In this document: positions 22,300-33,391 of the stretch, in pieces
Layout of the letters: each line of letters opens with the position of its first letter
How positions within the stretch are numbered: the stretch's first letter is position 1
Source of the DNA: Cladobotryum mycophilum
Lineage: Eukaryota > Ascomycota > Sordariomycetes > Hypocreales > Hypocreaceae
Assembly: GCA_036429605.1 (NCBI GenBank)
Contig: CM071591.1
Location: 5,208,001-5,272,000 of the forward strand
Reading direction: 5' to 3'
DNA: 64,000 nt
Notes under the pieces: generated by a model
Database searches by the model: none
What the model saw: the letters and a program-made list of their open reading frames with translations, nothing else
Told to the model about the DNA's origin: nothing
Program-made: the position numbers and the translations under genes

Positions 22300-24547
22300 T
22301 TTGGTATAGCAAAGCCGCCCCCAAGCGAAATTGCACTAGTCCGTAGCCAGTTCTTTAAGCATTGTAGCATCTTGAGTGTTGATGACCTTATTGAGAGCCG
22401 TTGAGATGATAGCGTTAGCTTGTAGAGGCTGAAGGCTCTCTTGTAGTCTGCTGCCATCGCGGGAACTGCAAGTAAGTCTAATGTAAGCTTGCTAAGGGTT
22501 GGGAAGGCCTGCTGCTATGATATCCACCATTTAACAGGATCTTCAACGCCTTGCAAATCAAGGTCAAGGTATTTTTCTAGCTCTAAGATATTATTAAGTG
22601 GCTAGGCCTTGCTCTTTCCAAGCCATTGCTCATAGGGATCATTTTCCTTTACCCATAAAGCTACCGTCAAGAAATCCTTGTTATTTGAAGGCTGATTATA
22701 TATATTAGTATCATTGTCATAAGAGTACTAACGCTCCCAGTAGTTCGTAAGGCTCTTCTTAGCATCACAAAGCCATATCAACTACTCATCGCTATCTTAC
22801 ATTCGCTCAAGCCATCGAATATTATATTCAGGATTAAGGATTATTACTGTAGCAAAAAAGGTAATTCCCTAAGTCGAATATAATAGTCATTGAGCTTTTG
22901 CTATGCAATTGTAATAGAAAGTCAAAGATATACTTTAGAGCTTTTTCGAAGGGAAGAGTACTGCTTAGACTATAATATAGAGCTTAAGTATTCTTCTCTT
23001 ATGTATACAGGGAGTGTGGTTATTATATTCGTTCGAGAGGATCGTGATCTTGGGCTTTAAGGCCGTAACATTGATTCGAGGCGGGAAACAGTTCGTTGAG
23101 AGCGATAAGGTTCAGTAGATAGTGCGATTTGCATTTAGCTTTCAGTCTCTTCGATTTCCTCGTTAGTTGGCGATGTATATATAGCTTTCCAATCCTCAAG
23201 GTGTTGAAGTAGAAACTTAATGCCGGCTAGAACCTCCTAAAGGCGCCCATGGCTACCTCCTTTACCCTATCCTTGATAACGCATTGTTTGTATATATAGA
23301 GGTTTAAGGATTGCCTTGATCTCTATTAGAATTCGCTAATCCTTATGACTAAGAATATTATCCTAATGAATACACATCTAAGGGTTAATACCAAACTAAT
23401 GATCATTGATAAAGGCTTAGATGTGTGCCCGCTTGAGAAGAGCACGTTCGATTATTAAATATATAGAATTCCACCTTGTCTCGTTGTTTGTAATAAGCTC
23501 AAGCTCTCGAGATAATACATCTAATAAAGTAAAAACACTATTATCATTAACTTCTTCGACTGCTTTCTTAAATTGCTCGCTTCGTTGAGGCGAGGCCCGA
23601 ATAAATGTAATGATATTATAAAGCTTTCTAACAGGGCTTTTCTTTCTCTAATAACGAAGATCATCATCAAGGCGATCGGCCATATAATAAAGCTGTGACT
23701 CTTGCTCAAAGGCTTCACTGTCTTCGTGATATAAAAAAGCACGGCCAATAAGATTGAGAATATGGCCATAACATCGCATTCGCCTCTCTTCTGTATCAAT
23801 TAAAGTCATCCGCGGGTCTAGTTAATAAAAGAGACTTCGAGTACAGGTATCGTTATTTGAGGCATTGTTAGATATAACAGTACCGATTCGATTGTTAATA
23901 TCCTAGTCTTGTATAGCCTGTAGAAGGGTATTTGCAAGATTCTCTCTAGTATGAGCTCCTGATTGCTGCCGAAGAGTAAGAAGGCGTTGTTATTGCTTTC
24001 CACTATGATCAAGGAAGTGTCCTGTAACAGCCATTATCGCGAGTCGATTCGGTGAGGTCCATAGATCAAACCCAAGATATATTCTTATAATAGTGTTATA
24101 CATCTCGGCTTGAATGATTCCTTTCTTTGAGTTGAATAAGGACTTAAGGCTATGCCGCTATCTTGTTCTACTCCACGAGATCTGGCTTATTACATCGGGT
24201 TCAAGTTGGTAGCTGAATTCTCGAATATATAGATCCTCGAAGACCGAGAACGATAGATCGTTATTGATCAAGAAAGCAAGGAGAAGCTCTTTAAGCTTTT
24301 GTATATATGATCGTGTATAAAGCGTCTCTTTATTCCGAGGTCGTTTGAACGGAGCAGGGGTAGTATTAGCTTGTGAGCTAGAAGATGAGTCGGTTATATT
24401 ATGCTCTTCGATACGGTGTTTCTTTTTGAGATGATCAGTTGTAGCAGTTATTGCCGCTGATTTGAGAGGCTTAAGGAAGCTCCTATCTTTATCACATCGT
24501 CGACATATCCAAAACACATCGCCTACACGATATAAATCAGTATGCAA
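22300..24547 (-). pseudogene. hAT transposase, degraded
   Basis: The N-terminal part (24158-24547) carries a BED-type zinc finger: FWICRRCDK, then DHLKKKHRI (C-x2-C ... H-x4-H). Further along, at about 23420-23800, the minus strand still reads RMRCYGHILNLIGRAF and NNETRWNSIYLIIERALL, the conserved blocks of the hAT RNase H-like catalytic domain. A TAG between these blocks sits where a Trp codon would be expected, which is a G-to-A change of the RIP type. The C-terminal dimerisation domain should lie near 22.3-22.6 kb but I could not read it clearly. Other interruptions are scattered through the gene, so it is non-autonomous. Confidence 0.8.
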
Positions 24548-25003
24548 AGGTATATAATATAAGAAGGGATTTTTTATTTTAGGAGGAGATACCTAGCTTA
24601 TTATCCGCAAGAATCTCCTAAACAAAAAGCCCTTCCTTTCTGATCCAGCTTGTACAACCTCTTGACCCCTTTCTTGATATCATTTCCTCAAGGACAAAGC
24701 GGCGGCCTCGCCATATTGCAGTCGGGAGGTTCTCGATTGTATCGCGGCCGTTGGGGTTAAAATCGGACAATGGGGTAACTTGCGATGCAGTAGCGAATTG
24801 CGAATGAATACTAAAAGGGCGCGATGCCCCAAAAACCGTCAGGCTCATTGGTATTGAGAGCGTATATGCGAAGGAAAGTATATTATTGTGACGTTGATGT
24901 GGCGGATACGCATCGCGATTTCGTGTTATTGGTATTATCAAATTCCTAATAGCTAATGTGTATATTACTTAATAAAGAAAAGGAAAAAGAAAAGATAACA
25001 ATA

Positions 25004-25075
25004 GCTTATATGGTTTAGTGGTATAACGCTTGGTCATTTAGGCTAAGAAGTGCAGGTTCGAATCCTGTTATAAGC
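25004..25075 (+). tRNA. tRNA-like gene inside the hAT element (anticodon unclear)
   Basis: The 72-nt segment folds as a cloverleaf: acceptor GCTTATA/TATAAGC pairs perfectly, a 15-nt D arm follows TG, the T arm is GCAGG-TTCGAAT-CCTGT. The A box (TGGTTTAGTGG) and B box (GGTTCGAATCC) are exact pol III promoter matches, and TTTT at 25081-25084 can terminate. The anticodon arm is odd: stem TTGGT/GCTAA with loop CATTTAG would put A at position 33 instead of the universal U, with UUU as nominal anticodon. It may be a captured tRNA gene, a decayed one, or a tRNA-derived promoter. It points outward towards the right TIR, about 220 bp away. Confidence 0.6.
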
Positions 25076-25274
25076 GTAAATTTTAATTGTATCATCGTAA
25101 GGTAATATAATTACAATTTTTTGCTATTTTTAGCATCGGAATAACTATAATCCATAAAAAAATCCTACCCTATACTTGTCAAGTCTATTAAGTTTTGGAC
25201 TTTTTAAACTTGACTGATTGATAATTGGGAATAGCCTCACTTGATTGATTGATTGATAGACTTGATGACTAGAC

Positions 25275-25294
25275 TTGATCGGGATGCTGCCCTG
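25275..25294. repeat. Right TIR of hAT element
   Basis: Reverse complement of CAGGGCAGCATCCCGATCAA, followed directly by the second TGGGCAAG. Confidence 0.95.
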
Positions 25295-25302
25295 TGGGCA
25301 AG

Positions 25303-26030
25303 GCCCACATCAGCGCTCATCTTTGGAATGCAGGAATCTAGATTTTCGTCTCTGCACAGAGAAATGAAACATGCAGTTAACCGAAGCTGTGGTTCGTTGT
25401 CTCAACAAAGATTCCTGAAGGATCCTGTACCCTGACACCGTTTCTGAGTTGTTAGATCCAGTACGTAATATGATGGACGTTGACGACTTAGACTCTAGCC
25501 AATAATAGAACACATCACAGTTTCAGTTTGGGGGTTCAGTATACACATCCGTCGTCGTCTACCGGAGCAGTGGTCCCGGAATCCAGGTAGCTGGTAGCTT
25601 GTAGCTCTAGAATGAATGCGCACGTTCCCATACCCATGATAACTGCTCACCCAAAAGCGGATGAGGCTTTGCTTAATCGCCCTAAAGAGATTGGTTTGGT
25701 CAATTTTGTTTGTCGTTTGAACATTCTAGACTAAGACTTGCTCTTCCCCACCTCTTCACCCCTCCCCCCACCCCCTTTCTTACCATCATAAAGTCAAAAT
25801 CTCAAACTCTGCAAGATTGAACATGATCATGCTTGCAACCTCGCCGCTTCGTATCTCGCATTCTTCCATCTTATTCGCACTGGTAACATCCGACTGAGAC
25901 GGGTGGGTTACATCTCCGTAATTGCAAGACAACCCCGGAAAATATCAGCGAAAATGTGAGACACAGGGTAAGTTTAAGTACAGGATACAGTGGACTTCTC
26001 CACTCTCCTCACTTCGCGCGGCTCTGCTAG
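25303..26030. other. Intergenic region
   Basis: About 730 bp between the hAT element and the end of the MFS gene. It contains a long pyrimidine tract near 25740-25785 but no coding frame that I recognise. Confidence 0.5.
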
Positions 26031-27695
26031 TTACATAGTTTGCCGAGCCTGAGCCTGGTCCGCCGACTCCCGTTGCCATGCCCTAAACTCCCGCGCGGGA
26101 ACTTCAAGATTGAACATTTGCTCAATCTCTAAGATGCTTCTGCCCTTCATCTCTGGTAAGAAGAACCAAGTCAGTACAACGGCAAGGACACACAGCCCGG
26201 CGTAGACGAAGCCAGTCTTGACGCCCAAATTGCCAGCGTCTGGATTAAATATATAAGGGAGAACGAATTGCATCACGACCGATGCAGCCTGCTGAACAAC
26301 CTGCCCGATAGCCTGCGTCTTGGCCCGCAACTGCAGGGAACTGGCCTCCCCTGTGATGGCATAGACTGCGGGCCACACACCTAACCCACATACCACAATA
26401 ATAGATGTCATGAGGCCGCAGGCGATGAAGTAGACCGCACTACCGGCCCAGACACCTGACACACCCATGGCTACCCACAGAACTGCTGTGGCGCTTAACG
26501 ATGTGAGTGTCACGATTCGTCGCCCTTGGCGTGAGACAATGTACATCCCAGTCAAATTTGCGATACAACCAGCCACAATCCCAGCGATGAGAAATATTAA
26601 GCTTCGCCGGGCGGGCATGCCGAGAGTTTGGGCAAAATAGCTTGATTTGGACAAGAGTTCTAGGCCGAACATGGAGGGGAAGAAATTGACCATCACGACG
26701 AGCAGGGTACGACGCCGACTTTTCCCACTAAAGCAAGTCGAATAGCTGACTTTGCTGGAAATGGCTCTCTCCTCGGCCATGGCAGCTCGTATGTCGTCCA
26801 GTAGCTTGGTTGGATTCGTTCTCGGGGAGAAAAGCCTGTGGGAGGCTGTGATAGCCTCGTCATTCTTGCACTTGGCCATGAGGTATGCTGGACTTTCTGG
26901 CATCACACACGAGAGAATAAATGGGGCTATGGCAAGGATCCATTGTGACCCAAAGGCGCCGAGATAGCCAGCGTCACTCTCGACATTACTGATCAAGAAG
27001 ACCACGACTGCTCCGATTAATTGGCCGAGCAAGTTCCCCATGGGAAACAACCCCATCGCCGAGGCGCGAATTGGTAGTGGTGATGTCTCAGACACGTATG
27101 TGATAGCCGTAGCTTTGAGCATGCCGCCGGAGAAGCCCTGTATGACCTTTCCGATGAAGAAGCTTACTCGCCGGCCTTGCATGCTTTCGGGTAGATATGA
27201 GCAGAAGATGATGGCCACAGCTACGGCGGAGATGATGCTCCCGGCCATCAGAGTCAGCCTGCGGCCAATGCGGTCCTGAAGCACACCGCCAGAGATGGAC
27301 CCGATGACCATGCCGATTGGTGTAGAAGCTGACCATAGGGATAGCCAAAGAGCTGGGATGATCCATTTCCCTTGGTGATATTGGCCGTAGTCCATTTGAA
27401 ATGGTCGGACTGCAGTAATGGAGCCTATGATGACCAAGTCGAAGCCCCATCCTATAGAGATGATGGTAAGACACAGAAAGTACCCTAAAATCCTGGGATA
27501 CCGGCGCAGGGCCTTTAGCAAAGGCAAATTGACTTCTTGTTCGTCTTCTGGATCAACGGAAATTGTTGGTTTGATGGTCATTGATGCTGATTTGTCTAGT
27601 TCAATATCGGGTAGTGCCAATGTGATCGACTCAACTAGTTCAGTATGGCTCTTGTCTGTTCGTTCATCATTCCGTTTAGTTGCTGGCGTGTCCAT
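26031..27695 (-). CDS. MFS transporter, sugar-porter type
   Basis: Single exon, 554 residues. After an approximately 70-residue cytoplasmic tail the protein has about 12 hydrophobic segments. Family motifs are DRIGRRLTLMAGS between TM2 and TM3 (the MFS loop motif), PESPAYL after TM6 (sugar-porter PESPR/K-like), SRQGRRIVTL between TM8 and TM9 (second MFS loop) and LPEMKGRSILEIEQMF at the C-terminus (sugar-porter PETKG variant). It is a plasma-membrane permease of the maltose/hexose-like clade. The substrate cannot be read. It is divergent from the AtuA-like gene, and could import a substrate for it or export a product; neither is shown. Confidence 0.88.
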   Translation of the reverse strand: MDTPATKRNDERTDKSHTELVESITLALPDIELDKSASMTIKPTISVDPEDEQEVNLPLLKALRRYPRILGYFLCLTIISIGWGFDLVIIGSITAVRPFQMDYGQYHQGKWIIPALWLSLWSASTPIGMVIGSISGGVLQDRIGRRLTLMAGSIISAVAVAIIFCSYLPESMQGRRVSFFIGKVIQGFSGGMLKATAITYVSETSPLPIRASAMGLFPMGNLLGQLIGAVVVFLISNVESDAGYLGAFGSQWILAIAPFILSCVMPESPAYLMAKCKNDEAITASHRLFSPRTNPTKLLDDIRAAMAEERAISSKVSYSTCFSGKSRRRTLLVVMVNFFPSMFGLELLSKSSYFAQTLGMPARRSLIFLIAGIVAGCIANLTGMYIVSRQGRRIVTLTSLSATAVLWVAMGVSGVWAGSAVYFIACGLMTSIIVVCGLGVWPAVYAITGEASSLQLRAKTQAIGQVVQQAASVVMQFVLPYIFNPDAGNLGVKTGFVYAGLCVLAVVLTWFFLPEMKGRSILEIEQMFNLEVPAREFRAWQRESADQAQARQTM

Positions 27696-28573
27696 CTGGA
27701 AGAAATGATTTATAAACTGTGAATTTAAGGAAGATTACTCGCTCTTGGGAAACTCAAAAGTGATGGGTGAGCCAAGAATCGATTGGATAGCATTTAGCAT
27801 GACATTAGTAGACTGAAGCTTCGATGGGAAACCAATACTGTTATTTTATCTTGTAGAATCAAGTTGTCATATGTTAAAAATGTCTTCTTTCCTCGGCATA
27901 CTCTGAACTCCATCATCTGTAGGCATAGTGAGACTGCTCTTCCTAATATGAATGATGTAAGACTAGCCAATCAAGACCTGAGCGAACCTCGCTCCAGGAC
28001 CCGAAAATCGCATCTCCACATTATCCTTGTGACAATTACAAGACTGCGTCAATGATACGAGGGATGTTCGTTTCTAGTAGAGAGAGTATTGAAGAAATGT
28101 TCTAGGATTATCCTTATGTCATTCTAGTAAGAGGTATTGGGCCTGGATTATCGTCGTTTCGCATGGTCTAAGCCTCAGTCCAAGGTAAGTCTCACCCCGC
28201 ATGCGCGAATCGGCTCGAGATGCGAATTTCGGCTCAGGCTCCATGTATCATTAACCCTTGAACGAGACGAATCTCGACCAAAAAACACCATGTACTCATG
28301 TGAGCCAGTAATTTTGGACGATTACAAATAGCCTCAGCCGATTTCGGTACCGATATCTCTACATTTGGCATTTGCCAACTCATAACCCCTCACAATCCCA
28401 TATATGACCCTGAGGCACTGCACAGCATCTGACTTGGAGACATCACTTGCTCTGCCAATGGATCGTATCTCCCTGAAGTCGAATTCTCACTGAACAGGCT
28501 GGGTAATTAATTAATACCGGTATTTTACAAACACGGCCCTTATCATTCGACAGCGTACAACTCAAACCAGACA
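27696..28573. promoter_or_regulatory. Divergent promoter region, MFS and AtuA-like genes
   Basis: About 880 bp between divergent start codons. No conserved coding frame is visible. Confidence 0.45.
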
Positions 28574-30693
28574 ATGACTTCCAAACCGATCTGCTATATC
28601 GTCACCCCGGTTGGTATGCTGGGGTATGGATTGGACGAGGAGCTCACAGCAAAAGAGTTGTCCAAACTCGTGCCTACCGGCATTCCAACTGCCCTGATTC
28701 TCGACTCGGGATCGACCGACAGTGGTCCAGGCAAGCTGGCCTTTGGGTCAATGACTTGCCCTAGATTGGCATATGTGAAGGATTTGACAAAACTACTGGC
28801 TCTCGTTCATAAATTTCGAGTGCCGCTGATCTTTTCTTCTGCCGGTGGAGATGGAACGGATGAGCACGTCAAAGAAATGTGCAATATTATTGAGGAGATT
28901 GCAGCTGATGAAACGAACAAGTAAGTCTGTCCAAATGATCGCATTGTTCCAATTATCGTTTAACTTAGTATCGCAGAGACTATTACTTCAAGACGATTTC
29001 CATATTCTCTGGAATTGAGAAGGCGACGGTCTTGTCGCGACTCAAAGAAGGACGCATCAATGGCTGTGGGCCATGTGTACCGCCACTTTCAGAGGAAGAT
29101 GTCGAATCTGCGCAGCGAATCGTTGCTCAAGTTGGGCCTGAACCCTTTGTCGACGCCATGGAGGAAGATTCCGACTTTAACATTATTGTAGGCGGGAGAG
29201 CCTATGATCCAGCACCTTACGTCGCATACGCCGTCGTACAGCTGAAGCGCCAATTCCCAGACTTGAGCTCCGAAGAGATCCAATGTCGATGTGGTGGGTT
29301 CTTGCACATGGGAAAGATCATGGAATGTGGTGGCTTGTGTTCGGTCCCCAAGTCTTTTGGCGCCCTCTCGGCGGTATATGAAGACGGGACATTCGATGTC
29401 TGGCCGTTGGACCCAGAGAGTCGCTGCACATCAGTCTCAGTTGCAGCTCATACCTTGTACGAGAACACGAGGCCGGATATCTTATATGGACCTGGTGGCG
29501 CCCTTCACTTGGACGGATCTAGGTATGAGCAACTAGACGATGGGAGAACAGTCAGAGTCAGTGGCAGCATCTTTCGATCGTCTAGCGAAGATGGAATACC
29601 TTATCAACTGAAGCTGGAAGCTGCGCGTGTAGCTGGATATCGTACAATGTTCTTGGGCAGCATTAGGGACCGTAAGAGCGCCTTGCGACAGACAATCCTG
29701 CATCACCTTAACCGCTAACACCAAGTTTAGACATATTGATCAACCAGATTGATGCCTTGTTGCTACGCGTCAAGCAATATGTCCATTTACATCACAGCGA
29801 GGTAACTGAGATGTGGGATCTTGAATTCCATGTCTACGGAAAGGGACAGAGCACACCAACAAGACCGGGCGAGATCTTTCTGGTGGCAGAAGCTCTCGCA
29901 CCAAGTCAGCAGCTCGCAACCAGCGTTGCTTCGAAAGCAAGAGTTGCCATGATTGTGAGTAGTCTACACTATTTCTCAGTGACAAAACTCTTTCTTACAG
30001 GCGGAAAAATAGCACGGATCATACCCCGGACAAAAGGCCACGTCTGGTAACTTTGGGTTTGGCATCGGAGGTTTGACGGAGATTGAGTTGGGACAGTGCG
30101 CTCAATTCTGCATTTATCATCTCATGAATCTCGATCTCGGAGAAGAAAGACTAAACAAAGTGAATCAAGTGGGAAAAGAGAAGTTGATCCGTTCAAGTGT
30201 TTCAGTCATTGGTAGGGGGCAGCCTCAAGTGTGCGACAGTGAGTTTATTGCCAGTGCTAAAGCTCTGCGAGATCTGCTGCCAAATGCTCCAACCGAGACC
30301 ACAAATGGGCAAGCAAATACTGCCAAAGACGAATCAGCACTGGTAATCTCGCCCAAAACTATCTCGGACGTATCGCGAGTTCTTCGCTCCAAGAACGCCG
30401 GCCCCTACGAGATCACCATCGACGTCATGTTCGCTACAGAAGAGATATATCGTAAGATCTACAATTCTGACCTCTTATCAGTCGAAAATGTGATAAAGGC
30501 TCTTGGTATTACCCGAGAGGATATTATCTGGATGGGTTTCTTTAAACCAGCTCTTGCATTCAAAATCACGATACCTAGGTTTAGAGGTGGAAAGAGAGCA
30601 TCGGCTGGTGGTTTCATGGAAGACGACGTGCATGGATCTCAGCAGCATACAGGTATTGCAAGCCTAGCATTGCCTGACGGATTGTTTATTTGA
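28574..30693 (+). CDS. AtuA-like acyclic terpene utilisation protein (DUF1446 + DUF4387)
   Basis: Four exons with introns 28921-28976, 29672-29730 and 29956-30012, which join smoothly (the last acceptor, AAATAG, gives HGSYPGQKATSGNFGFG). The product is about 650 residues. The N-terminal domain (residues 1 to about 460) resembles DUF1446/AtuA proteins, with IIVGGRAYDPAPYVAYA, GGFLHMGKIMECGGLC and GGALHLDGSRYE. The C-terminal part after about residue 540 (SRVLRSKNAGPYEITIDVMFATEEIYRKIY) resembles DUF4387. Bacterial AtuA belongs to citronellol/geraniol catabolism; the reaction is not established. The fungal fused form may act on a branched acid. No signal peptide is seen. It is placed between an MFS permease and a Zn2Cys6 regulator, which looks like a small catabolic unit. 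Confidence 0.78.
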
Positions 30694-30742
30694 TGCAATC
30701 CCCCTGTATTATGAGAGAGAAGGGAATAATTGTCTTCATACA

Positions 30743-32767
30743 TTAGTCGTAACTCGGTAGATCATCAAAGTTAACCATATTTAGAAGAGGGTCATCCCAA
30801 AATTCCACAAGGAAATCCATCGTAGAATCAACTTGGTCATCTGTAAGAGACGTGCCATCCGACGGCTCTTCAATGGTTGGATGACTTTCAGACGTGGCCA
30901 CCACTTGGTCCAGCGTCTCATTCTCACCAAGTTCGACGGGCCGGCCACGAACCTCTGCCGCGGTGCTCAATGCATCAAGCAATATGGAAACTCCCATTCT
31001 ATGGGTGAGGCGCAACTTCATCGTAGAATCGAGATTCCCTGGACTAAGACGCGCAAGTGATTCGAATACCTTTGCCGCTCTAGCATACTCGTCGGTGTCA
31101 CTAATGGAGCACGTTGAGAAGACGTTCTGGACGAGCTTGATGTGTTTCGCCGCGGCCTGTTTATCCTCTGGAGGCGTAGAGCTATTCAAGTAGAAGAACT
31201 TGAGTAAAAAGATTGTAGCAAAAGCTAGGCTGCGATAATAATTCTTCGGAAGAGATCTGCGCCTCTGTAGTGACATGAGATCCATGGCGGAACTGCTAGG
31301 CTGTTGCAAGGCTGAGATTGAGATCATTCTCAGCGCAGCTGCGAGTCCGGTTGTGAGTATGATCTGTCGAGAAGACGACTCAGGCGGCAACTTTGGTATC
31401 AGGAGGGCGTAGTAATGCAACTTTACATCCAAGATGTTAAACTCAATCTTCTTACTGCTGAATCCCTTTTCATAAACTTCTTTTTGGAGCACGTCGAGCT
31501 CGCTTTCGATCATACGTATGAATGAAATACTCGTATCTTGGCTGATATTGTGGGCGAACAGATTGGTATACTTTGCTACAACAATCTGTATTCTTACCAG
31601 CATCTCGAACTTATAAGGCAATGTGTTTCGAGCCAGAAAGCTTTGGATAGCTGTAAGATCTAGGTCGGCTTCAATTGGTGGATGAAGGCCCAACTGCATG
31701 CTAAGTCTGGTGATGGTAAGCAGTGATACCCCGGCATGTATAAAGGTTGGGGACTTCTCTGCACACTTACGATGTAGCAGTATAGAAACAACCCAGCCAG
31801 GTATTTGTCCTTAAATCAGCATTTCCTGCAACAACACCAAGGCTTCGCAACGAAGGGACATTGTGACCACGGTCGAGGCCCATGTAGCGCGAGGCATGAA
31901 TCGCCATGCCGCAATACAGCCAACTGGGGTCACAAGCCTGAGCAATCACCGGCATCGGCCATATACACAAGAGCAACAGCGATTGAATCTTGTGCAAAGG
32001 AAGGGGTGCGTCCAATATTTCGGTTCGAAGTTGCTTGACATAGGCCTCGTTCAGGCGCTCGTATAAGGTGTCATCCAACTTGTCACGGTGGTGTGAGAAG
32101 ACGATCATGAGAATAGTCCAGAGTAGCAAAGGATGAAGATTGTACATTCGAGTAGCCGAGATTGAACCAATGATTGGGAACTGCGGGAGGAACAAATCTG
32201 CGAATCTGTTACTGTGAGCTTAAATGATAGATAGGTTGGTGAGTGACTGCTGGCCACGACGTACACTCTGAGAGCTTCTTCAGCTAATGGAGTCTCTACA
32301 AGGACATCATCTAGAGACAAGTTCTCCAAGTCTATTTTAAGATCATGGAGGGCCTCTGCTACCTTATCTCCTTGATTGGCATGGCTGGAACCAACGACTG
32401 ATTCAGATCTTGTTGACGAAGATGCTGCATCTCGTTGGCTACGCAATTCCTGAATTTCCTTTCGCATGGACTCGATCTGTCTAGACATGTGTGAGTATAG
32501 CTGAAGGCTATTTCGCAATTGCAACGGCGTACTTTCTTGCGGGTGTCCTGTGAAACAAGGGATCTACTGTGCAAAAGAGATGCCTTGTATTGCATCGAGA
32601 GCAAGGGTTTGGAAACGTCGTTTTGGAGTCGCATTTAAGCTAATTCTTGTTAGATCCGTGATGTCACAATACTTTGATGGATGCATTCTCCATACCTTTG
32701 CTTGTTTACACTCAGTGCATGCACGAACTGGTCGAGAACCGACTGGAGGGGGTATTTCCGATGCCAT
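30743..32767 (-). CDS. Zn2Cys6 transcription factor with fungal-specific TF domain
   Basis: The N-terminus MASEIPPPVGSRPVRACTECKQAK is separated by an intron (32640-32695) from KCDSKTTFPNPCSRC, giving the six-cysteine binuclear zinc cluster (C-x2-C-x6-C ... C-x2-C-x6-C). A coiled-coil linker follows (SRQIESMRKEIQELRSQR), then an acidic segment and a long helical middle-homology region down to 30743, ending in an acidic tail (TMDFLVEFWDDPLLNMVNFDD) that could activate transcription. Further introns lie near 32.5, 32.2-32.3 and 31.7-31.8 kb; I did not fix each boundary. It may control the adjacent AtuA-like/MFS unit or the metabolite locus; proximity is the only evidence. Confidence 0.83.
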
Positions 32768-33391
32768 TGACAGAGCACCAAGGATCCAGCAAGCCTATAA
32801 CATTTACATGCGAATCAATTGGGTGCTCGGAATCATAACTAGGCATGGATCAAAGGGATCTTCGTTGGTATTTTAAGCTGACGACGCCGTTGCGGGGGTC
32901 TCAATTACAACCCCACCAGTTCACCCCCGCCTATCAGATGCCGGCCACTTGTCCATACACTCTTCTTTATTCAACAAAAGATAATGGCTCCAAAAGCTAA
33001 TGAAGCTAATGACAGAGGATTTCAGGAGAGAGCTGAGTTCATAAATACAGTTGACGAATATCATACGCAAGAATCTCAGACTCCATGTTGTGATCCATCA
33101 TATTTCGAAGCGATACATTAGTGCAATGTCAAAAAGACATTAATCCGCATACTCAAACTTTCCGACATCATAGGACATCTGTATAGAACAATTAGCGATA
33201 TCACAGACAACCTTCTGTGGCGTACAACATACAGGCGAAGGAAGCCTTTTATAGCATAGACGTTAAATTAGAAAACTCCTTTTTCTCTGCTCGGACAACC
33301 AATGAAGCAGGTTTGACGCGTAAGACATGGCGATGTCATAGACATTTGTTGGTTATCAAAGATTATTAAATGCTCAAGTCGTAGATTCGTG
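32768..33391. other. Intergenic region
   Basis: About 620 bp between the regulator's start and the end of the next minus-strand gene. I see nothing coding in it. Confidence 0.5.

Larger units (their letters stand above)
22008..25294 (-). mobile_element. hAT DNA transposon with TIRs and 8-bp TSD, transposase broken
   Basis: Both ends begin CAGGGCAGCATCCCGATCAA read inward, and the element is flanked by direct copies of TGGGCAAG (22000-22007 and 25295-25302). The 8-bp duplication and CAGGG-type terminus identify the hAT superfamily. Length is 3287 bp. The minus strand encodes a transposase with many interruptions. Subterminal TCAAGTC/GATT repeats lie inside both ends. A tRNA-like gene lies at 25004-25075 between the transposase start and the right TIR. 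The composition is A+T-shifted but far less than the other hAT blocks, so RIP has been milder or the copy is younger. Confidence 0.93.

Noticed and set aside
25004..25075. Confident assignment as tRNA-Lys (UUU)
   Set aside because: The anticodon loop would have A at position 33 and the arm pairs partly by wobble, so the isotype is not supported.
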